From contig JBILLQ010000008.1 in NCBI GenBank assembly GCA_044375975.1, positions 1 to 64,000 of the forward strand: DNA of 64,000 bases. The letters are read 5' to 3'. The translations under genes were made by a program, and so were the position numbers. Every line of letters begins with the position of its first letter. The first letter of the stretch is position 1. Below, one piece after another: positions 7,928-15,536 of this stretch. The DNA is from UBA5018 sp044375975 (GTDB lineage: Bacteria > Cyanobacteriota > Cyanobacteriia > PCC-6307 > Cyanobiaceae). Below the pieces are notes generated by a model. The model searched no databases. It was not told where the DNA came from and worked only from the letters and a program-made list of their open reading frames with translations.

Positions 7928-9013
7928 ATGACCAGCAGCTTCCGGATCACCCTGCTCCCCGGCGACGGGATTGGTCCGGAGATCACGGCGGTGGCCCGCC
8001 AGTTGCTGGATGCGGTGAGCCGCCGCCATGGCTTCCAGCTCGAATACGACGAGCAGCCGATGGGCGGCAGCGCCATTGATGTCAGCGGCGAACCCCTGCC
8101 GGCCAGCACCCTGACCGCCTGCAGGGCCTCCGATGCGGTGTTGCTGGCGGCCATAGGTGCTCCCCGCTACGACGCCCTGCCGCGCCAGCAGCGGCCCGAA
8201 TCCGGTCTACTGGCCCTGCGAGCCGGTCTGGGGCTGTTCGCCAACCTGCGGCCGGTGAAGATAGTGCCGGCCCTGGTGGGGGCCAGCAGCCTCAAGCCGG
8301 AAGTGATTGAGGGGGTGGATTTGTTGGTGGTGCGCGAACTCACCGGCGGGGTGTATTTCGGCAACCCCAAGGGCCGGGTGGAGGCCGATGGCCATGTGCG
8401 CGCCTTCAACACCATGGCCTACAGCGATTACGAGATCGACCGCATTGCCCGAGTGGGCTTTGATCTTGCCGGCCAGCGGGGCGGCCGGCTCTGTTCGGTG
8501 GACAAGGCCAACGTGCTCGAGGTGAGCCAGCTGTGGCGCGATCGGGTGGAGGCCGTCCATGCTGCCGAATATCCCGAAGTGCAACTCAGCCACATGTATG
8601 TGGACAACGCCGCCATGCAATTGGTGCGGGCGCCAAGGCAGTTCGATGTGATCTTGACCAGCAACCTGTTCGGCGACATCCTCAGCGACGAGGCGTCGAT
8701 GCTCAGCGGCTCCATCGGCATGCTGCCATCCGCCTCGCTAGGCAGCAGTGGTCCGGGGCTGTTTGAGCCGATCCACGGTTCGGCGCCCGACATCGCCGGC
8801 CAGGACAAGGCCAACCCGATGGCCATGGTGCTCAGCGCCGCGATGATGTTGCGGGTGGGGCTGCAGCAGGAGGCCGCCGCCGCCGACCTGGAGCGGGCGG
8901 TGGAGACCACATTGGAGGCGGGCTACCGCACGGGCGATCTGATGGCCCCGGGCTGCACTCCCCTGGGCTGCCAGGCGATGGGCGAGCAGCTGCTCAAAGC
9001 CCTGGGAGACTGA
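7928..9013 (+). CDS. leuB: 3-isopropylmalate dehydrogenase
   Basis: 361 residues. It performs the oxidative decarboxylation step of leucine synthesis with NAD. It starts TSSFRITLLPGDGIGPE. The substrate-binding RxxxG region (ALRAGLGLFANLRP), VVRELTGGVYFG, the metal-binding SNLFGDILSDEAS and EPIHGSAPDIAGQ are all present. An upstream in-frame start at 7904 was rejected because the family begins at the ATG at 7928. Confidence 0.96.
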   Translation: MTSSFRITLLPGDGIGPEITAVARQLLDAVSRRHGFQLEYDEQPMGGSAIDVSGEPLPASTLTACRASDAVLLAAIGAPRYDALPRQQRPESGLLALRAGLGLFANLRPVKIVPALVGASSLKPEVIEGVDLLVVRELTGGVYFGNPKGRVEADGHVRAFNTMAYSDYEIDRIARVGFDLAGQRGGRLCSVDKANVLEVSQLWRDRVEAVHAAEYPEVQLSHMYVDNAAMQLVRAPRQFDVILTSNLFGDILSDEASMLSGSIGMLPSASLGSSGPGLFEPIHGSAPDIAGQDKANPMAMVLSAAMMLRVGLQQEAAAADLERAVETTLEAGYRTGDLMAPGCTPLGCQAMGEQLLKALGD

Positions 9014-9077
9014 AGCTGCCGGGTGGGGCTCCGGTGACCTGCCAAACTCATCGGCGCCGTTCACTCTCTCTGGGCCG

Positions 9078-9977
9078 ATGTCGAAGCGTCACCCCGTCGT
9101 AGCCGTTACTGGGTCCTCCGGCGCCGGCACCAGCACGGTAAAGCGGGCTTTTGAGTACATCTTCAACCGAGAAGGCATCACGCCAGCGGTCATAGAAGGC
9201 GATAGCTACCACCGCTATGAGCGTGCTCCGATGAAGGAGGCGATGGCTGCTGCGGTGGCCAAGGGAGAAAATTTCTCCCACTTCGGGCCAGAGGCCAACC
9301 TGTTCGACAAGCTGGAAGAGCTGTTTGGCGCCTATGGAGAAACCGGCGGTGGCCAGAAGCGCTACTACCTGCACTCCCTAGATGAGGCGGCCGAGCACAA
9401 TGGCCGGCTGGGCACCAGCCTCCAACCAGGCCAGTTCACCCCCTGGGAGCCGATTCCCAGCGGTACCGACCTGCTGTTCTATGAGGGTCTGCACGGGGGG
9501 GTGGTCACCGATGAAAACGACGTGGCTGCGCTGGTGGATCTGCTGATCGGCGTTGTGCCGATCACCAACCTGGAATGGATCCAAAAGATCGCCCGCGACA
9601 ACGCTGAACGGGGATACTCCGCCGAGGCCACGGTGGACACCATCCTGCGTCGGATGCCCGACTACATCAATCACATCTGCCCACAGTTCAGCCGCACTGA
9701 TATCAACTTCCAGAGGGTATCTACGGTAGACACGTCCAACCCCTTCATGATTCGCCCCATCCCCAGCCCCGATGAGTCCTTCGTGATCATTCACTTCCGC
9801 AAAGGGGCCCGGGAAAAGTGGGGCATTGACTTCCCCTACCTGCTGAACATGATTCAGGGTTCTTTCATGTCCAGCCCCACCTCAATCGTGGTGAATGGCG
9901 GCAAAATGGGCTTTGCCATGGAACTGATTCTTACGCCCATCATTCATCGGATGGTCGAGGATAAGAAGCTAGCTTAA
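9078..9977 (+). CDS. prk: Class I (proteobacterial-type) phosphoribulokinase
   Basis: 299 residues. It phosphorylates ribulose 5-phosphate to ribulose 1,5-bisphosphate in the Calvin cycle. The P-loop is GSSGAGTST, followed by EGDSYHRYER, LLFYEGLHGG, PITNLEWIQKI and SSPTSIVVNGGK. These match the octameric class I enzyme of purple bacteria rather than class II. Canonical cyanobacterial class II PRK carries a Cys in the P-loop and a second Cys for thioredoxin/CP12 control; here the P-loop has no Cys and the only Cys I see is in HICPQF. Redox regulation is therefore unlikely and another mode of control would be expected. Whether a class II gene also exists elsewhere cannot be told from this window. 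Confidence 0.93.
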   Translation: MSKRHPVVAVTGSSGAGTSTVKRAFEYIFNREGITPAVIEGDSYHRYERAPMKEAMAAAVAKGENFSHFGPEANLFDKLEELFGAYGETGGGQKRYYLHSLDEAAEHNGRLGTSLQPGQFTPWEPIPSGTDLLFYEGLHGGVVTDENDVAALVDLLIGVVPITNLEWIQKIARDNAERGYSAEATVDTILRRMPDYINHICPQFSRTDINFQRVSTVDTSNPFMIRPIPSPDESFVIIHFRKGAREKWGIDFPYLLNMIQGSFMSSPTSIVVNGGKMGFAMELILTPIIHRMVEDKKLA

Positions 9978-10491
9978 TGCCGAATCGGACAAGAAACTAG
10001 CTCAATACTGAGGTGAAAACCAACTCTGCCAGGGCCTTTTCGGCCATTTTGACAGGAACCTAAAGGCGGTCTACCTGGCCCGGGGCTTTACCCCTGGCCA
10101 GGCTTTAACATGTTAACCAGGCTTTACCAAGCCTCACCAGACCTTAACAAGGCTTCAATAAATTACCCCATAATACTTTGAAACACGAACACATCCCCAC
10201 AGAATCCCTGGAAAGATAAAATAGTGTCCATCAGCGTCTCGAAAATCCTAGATTTTATTGCGGCGACCTCGAAAAACTGCCCATTCCGCTAGTGGCCATC
10301 AGCCAGGAGATAGGCCTGCCGCCAACTTGGCGCACAACCAAAGCAAAAGCATGGCGACATGCTTTTGACGCCCCTCAGGATTTGACCAGCAGGGGGATAC
10401 CAAGCTATGCCAAGGGGTCGAAAGCACTAAGTCTGTCAAATCCTCTCGGTTTCCCCCATTGCGTCTACTGTGGCGGATAACAGCCTGACCG
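9978..10491. other. Non-coding gap with inverted repeats
   Basis: About 510 bp with no convincing gene. It holds degenerate direct repeats (CCAGGCTTTA/ACCAAGCCT-type around 10085-10155), a perfect 10-bp hairpin (CAAAAGCATG at 10344-10353 with CATGCTTTTG at 10358-10367, loop GCGA), and a long-range perfect 10-bp pair (AGGATTTGAC at 10377-10386 with GTCAAATCCT at 10435-10444). A CCTCGAAAAA core near 10269 matches the terminal-repeat-like motif seen at 110 and 35488. No clear terminator for prk was found; only a weak GGCC/GGCC hairpin near 10030. Confidence 0.5.
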
Positions 10492-10884
10492 GTGAGGACG
10501 ATTTCCTTCACCAACCCATCGTCGTCGCCGCCATCGTTCCTGATTCAAGGAGCCTCTGGATCGGCTGCGTCAGTGCGCGGTTCGGCCTCCTCCCTGCGCT
10601 TGGATCGCATCGACAGTCGGCAGCTGTTGGCGGCAGCCAGGCGCATCCTGTTCGCCTATCTGGAACAGGGCACCTACACAGAGGAGGATCCCCTCGGCCT
10701 TGTGCTCAGCGCCGACCTGCGCCAGGGTCGGGTGGTGTTTGAGCCCCCCGTACTGCTGCCCGATGAACAGTTCGTACCGCTGGAATTGATCAGGGGCGGA
10801 GAGTTACTAGCCCGTAGCCGCCGCAATGTCAACGGTCGACTGCGCATGCCCCGTCCCAACCGACGTCAGGCCACAGATCCATAA
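10492..10884 (+). CDS. Conserved hypothetical protein
   Basis: Up to 130 residues. The part from about residue 34 (LRLDRIDSRQLLAAARRILF) onward looks like a conserved soluble core with AYLEQGTYTEEDPLGLVLSADL and a Leu/Pro-rich centre. The first 30 residues are Ser/Pro-rich and may not be translated; a GTG near 10573 is an alternative start. The basic C-terminus (RSRRNVNGRLRMPRPNRR) is notable. I do not recognise a family with a known function. It lies just upstream of the prepilin peptidase gene. Confidence 0.6.
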   Translation: MRTISFTNPSSSPPSFLIQGASGSAASVRGSASSLRLDRIDSRQLLAAARRILFAYLEQGTYTEEDPLGLVLSADLRQGRVVFEPPVLLPDEQFVPLELIRGGELLARSRRNVNGRLRMPRPNRRQATDP

Positions 10885-10937
10885 GGGTCACTCCTGATCG
10901 GCCTGAGCCGATCCAGGCTTTGATCAGTGCATCCCCC

Positions 10938-11828
10938 ATGGCCTTGCCCGAAGTCCAGTCATTGCCCTTGTCGGCGCTGCTGCCAGACCAATTACTGACC
11001 TTGATGGCTGGTCTGCTTGGAGCCTGCGTTGGCAGCTTCCTCAACGTGGTGGCCTGGCGGTTGCCGCGCCAGGAGTCGATCATCTGGCCCGGCAGCCACT
11101 GTCCCAAGTGCGGCACCAGCCTGCGCTGGTTGGACAATCTGCCGGTGCTGAGCTGGTTGCTGTTGCGGGGCCGCTGTCACCAATGCCGCACGGCGATTTC
11201 GATTCGCTATCCGATGGTGGAGTTGCTCACGGCAGGGCTGTGGGTGGCGGCTATGCAGGCTGGTATTCACCAGCTGCCAACTGCCATGGGCCAGGGGGCA
11301 GATCCCCTGCTGCTGGCGTTGGCCGGTGGTCTGCTGTTTAGCTGGCTGGTGCCCCTGGTGATCATCGATATAGATATGTTCTGGCTACCAGAAACACTCT
11401 GCCGCTATGGGCTGCTGCTGGGCCTGATCGCCACGGCGGTGCTGGGCTTTGGCCAGGGGGCTGCGATGGGTAGGGAACTGCTGCTCAATCATCTATTGGC
11501 GGCAGGGATAGCCCTGCTCGGTTTTGAGGCGCTCAGTGCCATTGGCGCAAAATTGATCGGCAAACCGGCGCTTGGACTCGGCGACGCCAAGCTGGCGGCC
11601 CTGATCGGTGCCTGGCTGGGATTGGTGGGGGTTGCCATCTGCCTGGCCCTGGCGGTGATTGGCGGCGCGGTGGTGGGCAGCGCCGGACGTCTCAGTGGTC
11701 TATTGCAGCGCCAGCAGCCCTTCCCCTTTGGTCCCTTTCTGGCGATGGGGGCTGGCCTGGTGTGGCTGCTCGGCAACGGGCCCTGGCTGCAGCTGCTGAC
11801 AATGGCTGGCTGGCCAGCGGGGCGTTAA
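10938..11828 (+). CDS. pilD: Prepilin peptidase (A24 family, PilD-like)
   Basis: 296 residues. A membrane aspartyl protease that removes the leader from type IV pilins and N-methylates them. The N-terminal domain has GSFLNVVAWRLP and two CxxC pairs (CPKCG, CHQCR). The two catalytic Asp sites are in IIDIDMFWLP and GLGDAKLAALIG. About seven hydrophobic segments fit the family. The ATG at 10938 is preferred to an in-frame TTG at 10920. It implies pilus or competence machinery elsewhere in the genome. Confidence 0.94.
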   Translation: MALPEVQSLPLSALLPDQLLTLMAGLLGACVGSFLNVVAWRLPRQESIIWPGSHCPKCGTSLRWLDNLPVLSWLLLRGRCHQCRTAISIRYPMVELLTAGLWVAAMQAGIHQLPTAMGQGADPLLLALAGGLLFSWLVPLVIIDIDMFWLPETLCRYGLLLGLIATAVLGFGQGAAMGRELLLNHLLAAGIALLGFEALSAIGAKLIGKPALGLGDAKLAALIGAWLGLVGVAICLALAVIGGAVVGSAGRLSGLLQRQQPFPFGPFLAMGAGLVWLLGNGPWLQLLTMAGWPAGR

Positions 11829-11875
11829 ATAGATTAATGCCGACTGGCATCTCCAGCCCTTGCCTGTGCTTGCCC

Positions 11876-12751
11876 ATGTCGCTGTTCGACTGGTTCGCCG
11901 ATCGCCACAAGACTGCTCCAGTGGCGCGCAACCCCCAGGAGCTGCCCGCAGACGACGGCCTGTGGAGCAAGTGTCCCGAGTGCGGCCTGGTGGTTTACCG
12001 CAAGGATCTACTGGCCAATGCCAGTGTTTGCAAGGGCTGTGGCCACCATCAACGCATCGATAGCGAGGAGCGGATCCGACTGATTGCCGATCCGGGCAGC
12101 TTTGAGCCCATGGATACCGAGCTGGCCCCCACCGATCCGCTGGCGTTCAAGGACCGCCGCAGCTACGCCGATCGCATCCGGGACAGCCAACAGAGCACCG
12201 GCCTGCGCGATGCCGTGGTTACCGGCATCTGCCGCAGCAGCGGCCAGCCCCTAGCCCTGGGGGTGATGGATTTCCGCTTCATGGGCGGCTCGATGGGCTC
12301 TGTCGTTGGCGAAAAGCTCACCCGCCTGATTGAAGCGGCCACGGCGCGGCGCTATCCAGTGCTGATTGTCTGCGCCTCCGGCGGCGCTCGCATGCAGGAA
12401 GGGATGCTGTCCCTGATGCAGATGGCCAAGATTTCCGGTGCTCTGCAGCGGCATCAGCAGGCAGGGCTGCTATACATTCCCCTGCTTACCCACCCCACCA
12501 CTGGTGGAGTTACAGCCAGTTTTGCCATGCTGGGCGACCTTATCTTAGCCGAGCCAAAGGCATTAATTGGCTTTGCGGGGCGCCGAGTTATTGAACAGAC
12601 CCTGCGGGAAAAGCTACCAGAAGGCTTCCAAACCGCCGAATATCTCCAAGATCATGGCTTTGTCGATGCCATCATAAACCGCACCCAATTCAAATCCACC
12701 CTGGCGTCTTTGCTACATATACACAAACTCCATGGCAATGTGGCAGCATGA
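11876..12751 (+). CDS. accD: Acetyl-CoA carboxylase carboxyltransferase subunit beta
   Basis: 291 residues. With AccA it transfers the carboxyl group to acetyl-CoA for fatty acid synthesis. It begins MSLFDWF and has the N-terminal zinc ribbon (CPECG ... CKGCG), then the carboxyltransferase core with CASGGARMQEGMLSL, HPTTGGVTASFA and GFAGRRVIEQT. The frame is open upstream but the family start is the ATG at 11876. The 3' end overlaps the following gene by 4 bp. Confidence 0.96.
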   Translation: MSLFDWFADRHKTAPVARNPQELPADDGLWSKCPECGLVVYRKDLLANASVCKGCGHHQRIDSEERIRLIADPGSFEPMDTELAPTDPLAFKDRRSYADRIRDSQQSTGLRDAVVTGICRSSGQPLALGVMDFRFMGGSMGSVVGEKLTRLIEAATARRYPVLIVCASGGARMQEGMLSLMQMAKISGALQRHQQAGLLYIPLLTHPTTGGVTASFAMLGDLILAEPKALIGFAGRRVIEQTLREKLPEGFQTAEYLQDHGFVDAIINRTQFKSTLASLLHIHKLHGNVAA

Positions 12752-13326
12752 AGCCTCTAATGAGCCGCGTTCAGTCACTAATACTGGTACCAATCCTTGG
12801 CTGCATAGTCGCCTGGGCAAGCTTGCTGATGCCATGCCTACCAGCCTGTGCTGGCCCTGTGGAATGGCACGAAGTCGCGGCCACCAGCGAAGGGCGTCAA
12901 TGGTGGGATTCCGGCAGTTTGCGTACCAACAAGAGCGGCAATCTCACCCTGCTTAGCCGATACCAATCAACCCCTCAATCAACCCCTCAACCAACTGTTC
13001 AGCTAGACCCTCAACCGACTGCTCAGCCAAACTCTCAATCAACCACTCAATTAACCGAGCAAAGTCAATCTATTGAGCTATCGAATGCTGGCCAAGAGCG
13101 AGCAACTAAACAGCCCAATAAAATCCAAGGCCAAGCAAACAAGCAACCGACAAGGGGTCGAACTGATCTGTATGTGATGGAGATTGATTGCAGCCAACGC
13201 ATTTATCGCGACACATCAATCAACGGCATCCCCCAATTCAATGCCACTTGGTTACCCAGTGGTGGCGACCAGCTGATCGACGCCGTGCTTAGCGAGGCCT
13301 GCTCAGCTTCTGGTTCAGGCGCCTAG
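12748..13326 (+). CDS. Secreted hypothetical protein with tetrapeptide repeats
   Basis: 192 residues. A signal peptide is visible (about 1-36: hydrophobic stretch LILVPILGCIVAWASLL then PACAG). The mature protein has two conserved-looking parts, a Trp-rich N-terminal segment (EGRQWWDSGSLR) and a C-terminal one (LYVMEIDCSQRIYRD ... LIDAVLSEAC), which resemble small surface-adhesin-E-like domains; I hold this loosely. Between them lies a Gln/Thr/Pro linker built from 12-bp repeats (12964-13071). The start overlaps the accD stop (ATGA); a second ATG at 12760 is also possible. Confidence 0.72.
   Translation: MKPLMSRVQSLILVPILGCIVAWASLLMPCLPACAGPVEWHEVAATSEGRQWWDSGSLRTNKSGNLTLLSRYQSTPQSTPQPTVQLDPQPTAQPNSQSTTQLTEQSQSIELSNAGQERATKQPNKIQGQANKQPTRGRTDLYVMEIDCSQRIYRDTSINGIPQFNATWLPSGGDQLIDAVLSEACSASGSGA
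12964..13071 (+). repeat. 12-bp tandem array (x9) in the secreted protein
   Basis: Nine 12-bp units of the type CAATCAACCCCT, the first two identical and the rest diverged, encode a QSTP-like tetrapeptide repeated nine times. The unit length preserves the reading frame. The array forms the linker between the two conserved parts of the protein. Confidence 0.8.
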
Positions 13327-13375
13327 GCGGGACCAGGCGGGCACAAGCAGCTAATTGCGGTTGGATCAGCTGGCA

Positions 13376-13576
13376 TCAGGCGGCTAGCCCGGTCACGTCC
13401 TCAAGGGCCACCAGGCTCAGCTCGGCCATCGTCAGACGTTCCACAGCGCTGATCAGTGCCGTCTGCACCTCTAAACTCTCAGTACTCACCAGACTTTGCA
13501 ACAGATCAAAGCGATCCTGGGGAGCGAGCTCGCCGTCCTCGCGCCAGGCGAGGCTCCAGGGAACGGGAGACGTCAT
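13376..13576 (-). CDS. Small conserved hypothetical protein
   Basis: 66 residues. A very good ribosome site (AAGGAGG, 7 bases before the ATG) fixes the start at 13576 rather than the upstream ATG at 13627. The protein is acidic and helical (RFDLLQSLVSTESLEVQTALISAVERL), with no cysteines or membrane segment. I do not recognise the family. It stands alone, converging on the accD operon. Confidence 0.65.
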   Translation of the reverse strand: MTSPVPWSLAWREDGELAPQDRFDLLQSLVSTESLEVQTALISAVERLTMAELSLVALEDVTGLAA

Positions 13577-13969
13577 TGGATGTCCTCCTTCAGGATTCCC
13601 TGACAATGATTCAACTTTCGGGATCACGGTTGGAGTTGGTCCGATTTTGGCGGCTCATTGTTAACTTTCTTAGTAATGGTCTCTAATCCGCCTCGCCGCC
13701 AGCTGGCCGCCACCTCATCGCCCCACCGCCTAGCCCCACCCCCTAGCCCCATCGCCTCGCCGCAGCTGTGCTCTGGTCGAGGGCCCAAGTCCTTGCATGG
13801 GAGCCTGCTTTATAGGGCTGCCGCTAACCAGCCCAGTAGAGCAGGCTGAAGGGTTAATATATGCACTGATTCTCAAGGTACTGAGGCTCCATCGGCACGA
13901 CCAGTTTTCACTGGCTTTCCTAGGGACCGAGGCAACAGACGAATCAGTTCCAGGACCAGTCACTTTTTC
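13577..13969. other. Intergenic region upstream of the RNA-binding protein gene
   Basis: About 390 bp between divergent genes. It contains a C-rich, loosely repeated stretch (CACCGCCTAGCCCC-type units, about 13725-13765). I see no open frame that could be supported. The promoter and a long leader of the RRM gene must lie here. Confidence 0.45.
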
Positions 13970-14392
13970 ATGACCATTTACGTCGGCAACCTTTCGTTCC
14001 AGGCCGAACGCGAGGACCTGCTTGATCTGTTCGGCCAGTACGGCGAAGTGCGCCAGTGCAGCCTTCCTCTCGATCGCGAAACAGGCCGCAAGCGCGGCTT
14101 TGCCTTCGTCGAGCTCAGCGACGATGCCGCAGAGCAAACGGCCATCAATGACCTCCAAGATGTGGAGTGGATGGGCCGCATGATCCGCGTCAATAAGGCC
14201 ACACCCCGTGAAGGCGGCGGTGGCGGTGGCGGCGGCGGCGGCGGCGGTCGCCCACGGAACGGCGGCGGCGGTCGCGGCGGCTACGGCGGTGGTGGCGGTG
14301 GCTACGGCGGTGGCGGTGGTGCCGGCGGTGGTGCCGGCGGTGGCGGCTACGGCGGTGGTGGCGGCAATAGTGGCGGCGGTAATAGATGGTGA
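13970..14392 (+). CDS. Glycine-rich RRM RNA-binding protein (Rbp family)
   Basis: 140 residues. One RRM (about 1-82) with RNP2 IYVGNL and RNP1 KRGFAFVEL, followed by a Gly/Tyr/Arg-rich tail of about 55 residues with GGGGYGG-type repeats. Cyanobacterial Rbp proteins of this layout bind RNA and are often cold-inducible; some localise mRNAs. The tail is encoded by highly repetitive GGCGGT triplets. A strong terminator follows. Confidence 0.95.
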   Translation: MTIYVGNLSFQAEREDLLDLFGQYGEVRQCSLPLDRETGRKRGFAFVELSDDAAEQTAINDLQDVEWMGRMIRVNKATPREGGGGGGGGGGGGRPRNGGGGRGGYGGGGGGYGGGGGAGGGAGGGGYGGGGGNSGGGNRW

Positions 14393-14421
14393 ATCCAGGC
14401 CATTAAGGCCTGGGGATCAGC

Positions 14422-14463
14422 CGGTGCTTAGGCGCCCTTGCATGGCGCCTAAGCACCGTTATT
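14422..14463 (+). terminator. Intrinsic terminator after the RRM gene
   Basis: A perfect 15-bp stem (CGGTGCTTAGGCGCC at 14422-14436 with its complement at 14444-14458) around a 7-base loop, followed by a short T-rich run. It lies 30 bp after the RRM stop codon and clearly ends that transcript. Confidence 0.85.
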
Positions 14464-14562
14464 TGAATGTTTTGCAAGCTCCTAACCACAGGATAGGAAG
14501 CTCGCTAAAATCATTCTAGGAATAATTCTGATTTACAAATCGACCAAAGAATGCTTGGAAGA

Positions 14563-14655
14563 CTCTGGAAAACCGCTATTTCGGCGATTAATTAATTCGA
14601 GATGCTTTTTAGCGCGACATTAGAATTCAATTGACTTACATCGGGTTTTCCAGAG
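14563..14655. repeat. 93-bp element bounded by 12-bp inverted repeats
   Basis: CTCTGGAAAACC at 14563-14574 and GGTTTTCCAGAG at 14644-14655 are exact complements. The interior is AT-rich and has no frame. The size and ends are compatible with a MITE-like remnant. No target-site duplication was obvious. Confidence 0.4.
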
Positions 14656-14886
14656 CCCCCCAGGCACCTAGTCAAGCATTTTCGATCTATTAAAAGTTTT
14701 CGAATATTCAGATATTTAATCCAGCCTACATACGATTTGGTCGGCCGCCTTGCTGCAGCAATGCATTTGATCTATCAAGATTTTTGCTCTATGAGATTTT
14801 GATTTATCAAGTTTTTAATTCCGTAAGTCATTTAATTGGTCGGCAGCTCAACCAAGTCAGCACTTTAATCTGGAAATCTGAAAAAC

Positions 14887-14954
14887 GGTTTAATCCGGAA
14901 AGCAGTTTAATCCGGAAAGCAGTTTAATCTAGAAAGTCGCTTGATCCAAAAAGT
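14887..14954 (+). repeat. 17-bp tandem array (x4)
   Basis: Four 17-bp units of the type AGTTTAATCCGGAAAGC (14887-14903, 14904-14920, 14921-14937, 14938-14954), the second nearly identical to the first and the last two more diverged. It lies in non-coding DNA; the unit is not a multiple of three. Confidence 0.8.
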
Positions 14955-15411
14955 ATTTTAATTTAAATCTACTGATTCGGCAAGTCAAAACGAGTCTCTC
15001 GGGCAAATTTGCCGCCATTCAACCATTAACCAGGCAATTGTGCTTGCTGGGATCTCGGCTGCGGCCAGGCTGTGAAGGCAAGTTGCTCACTGGCAAGGCC
15101 ATCGGCAATACACAAGGCCATCGCCCACAGCAAGGGCATGCCGCTGGTGAGAGTGGTTTTCTGTGAAGCCAAAGGCTGGCTCGCAGCGGTTGCTGACCCA
15201 TGGGCCCTGCGGCTACCGCCGCCAGCGAGCAGCGGCCCGATTGGTGGTCTAGCAGCCTGAGCTGTTCCGCCTGGGCTGTTCTGCCTGAGCTGAGCTGTTC
15301 TGCATGAGCTGTTGCTGTTCAGCCTGAACGTTCACCTGTAAGCCACAACCGGAAACTGGACCATTGCCTTGACTGTGCTGTCAACCCCATCCATGCTGAT
15401 GGCCCCGTAAC

Positions 15412-15530
15412 AGCTGTCTCATCGCCACGGCTGTCTCATCGCCACGGCTGTCACATCGCCACGGCTGCTTCATCGCCACGGCTGCTTCATCGCAACTGCT
15501 GTCTCGCCATCAAGGCTGTTTCGCCATCTA
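15412..15530 (+). repeat. 17-bp tandem array (x7) just upstream of the desaturase gene
   Basis: Seven 17-bp units of the type GGCTGTCTCATCGCCAC run from 15412 to 15530 and stop 6 bases before the GTG start at 15537. They occupy the place where a ribosome site and 5' leader would be expected. Confidence 0.85.
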
Positions 15531-15536
15531 TAGATC

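Larger units (their letters stand above)
14464..15536. other. Long non-coding, repeat-rich gap
   Basis: About 1.07 kb. The left part is AT-rich, unlike the surrounding genes. It contains a 93-bp inverted-repeat unit, a 17-bp tandem array, loosely repeated CCTGAGCTGTTCTG motifs (about 15255-15330) and a second 17-bp tandem array directly before the desaturase start. Short frames around 15019-15260 on either strand have no ribosome site or recognisable similarity, so I did not call them. Confidence 0.5.

Noticed and set aside
9078..9977. Canonical cyanobacterial class II phosphoribulokinase or uridine kinase
   Set aside because: The sequence follows the class I enzyme of purple bacteria along its length and lacks the class II P-loop cysteine.
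15019..15260. Small coding frames on both strands in the gap after the RRM gene
   Set aside because: No ribosome site, no recognisable similarity, and two competing frames over the same bases.
15412..15530. CRISPR array
   Set aside because: The 17-bp units are directly adjacent with no unique spacers, and no cas genes are present. It is a simple tandem repeat.
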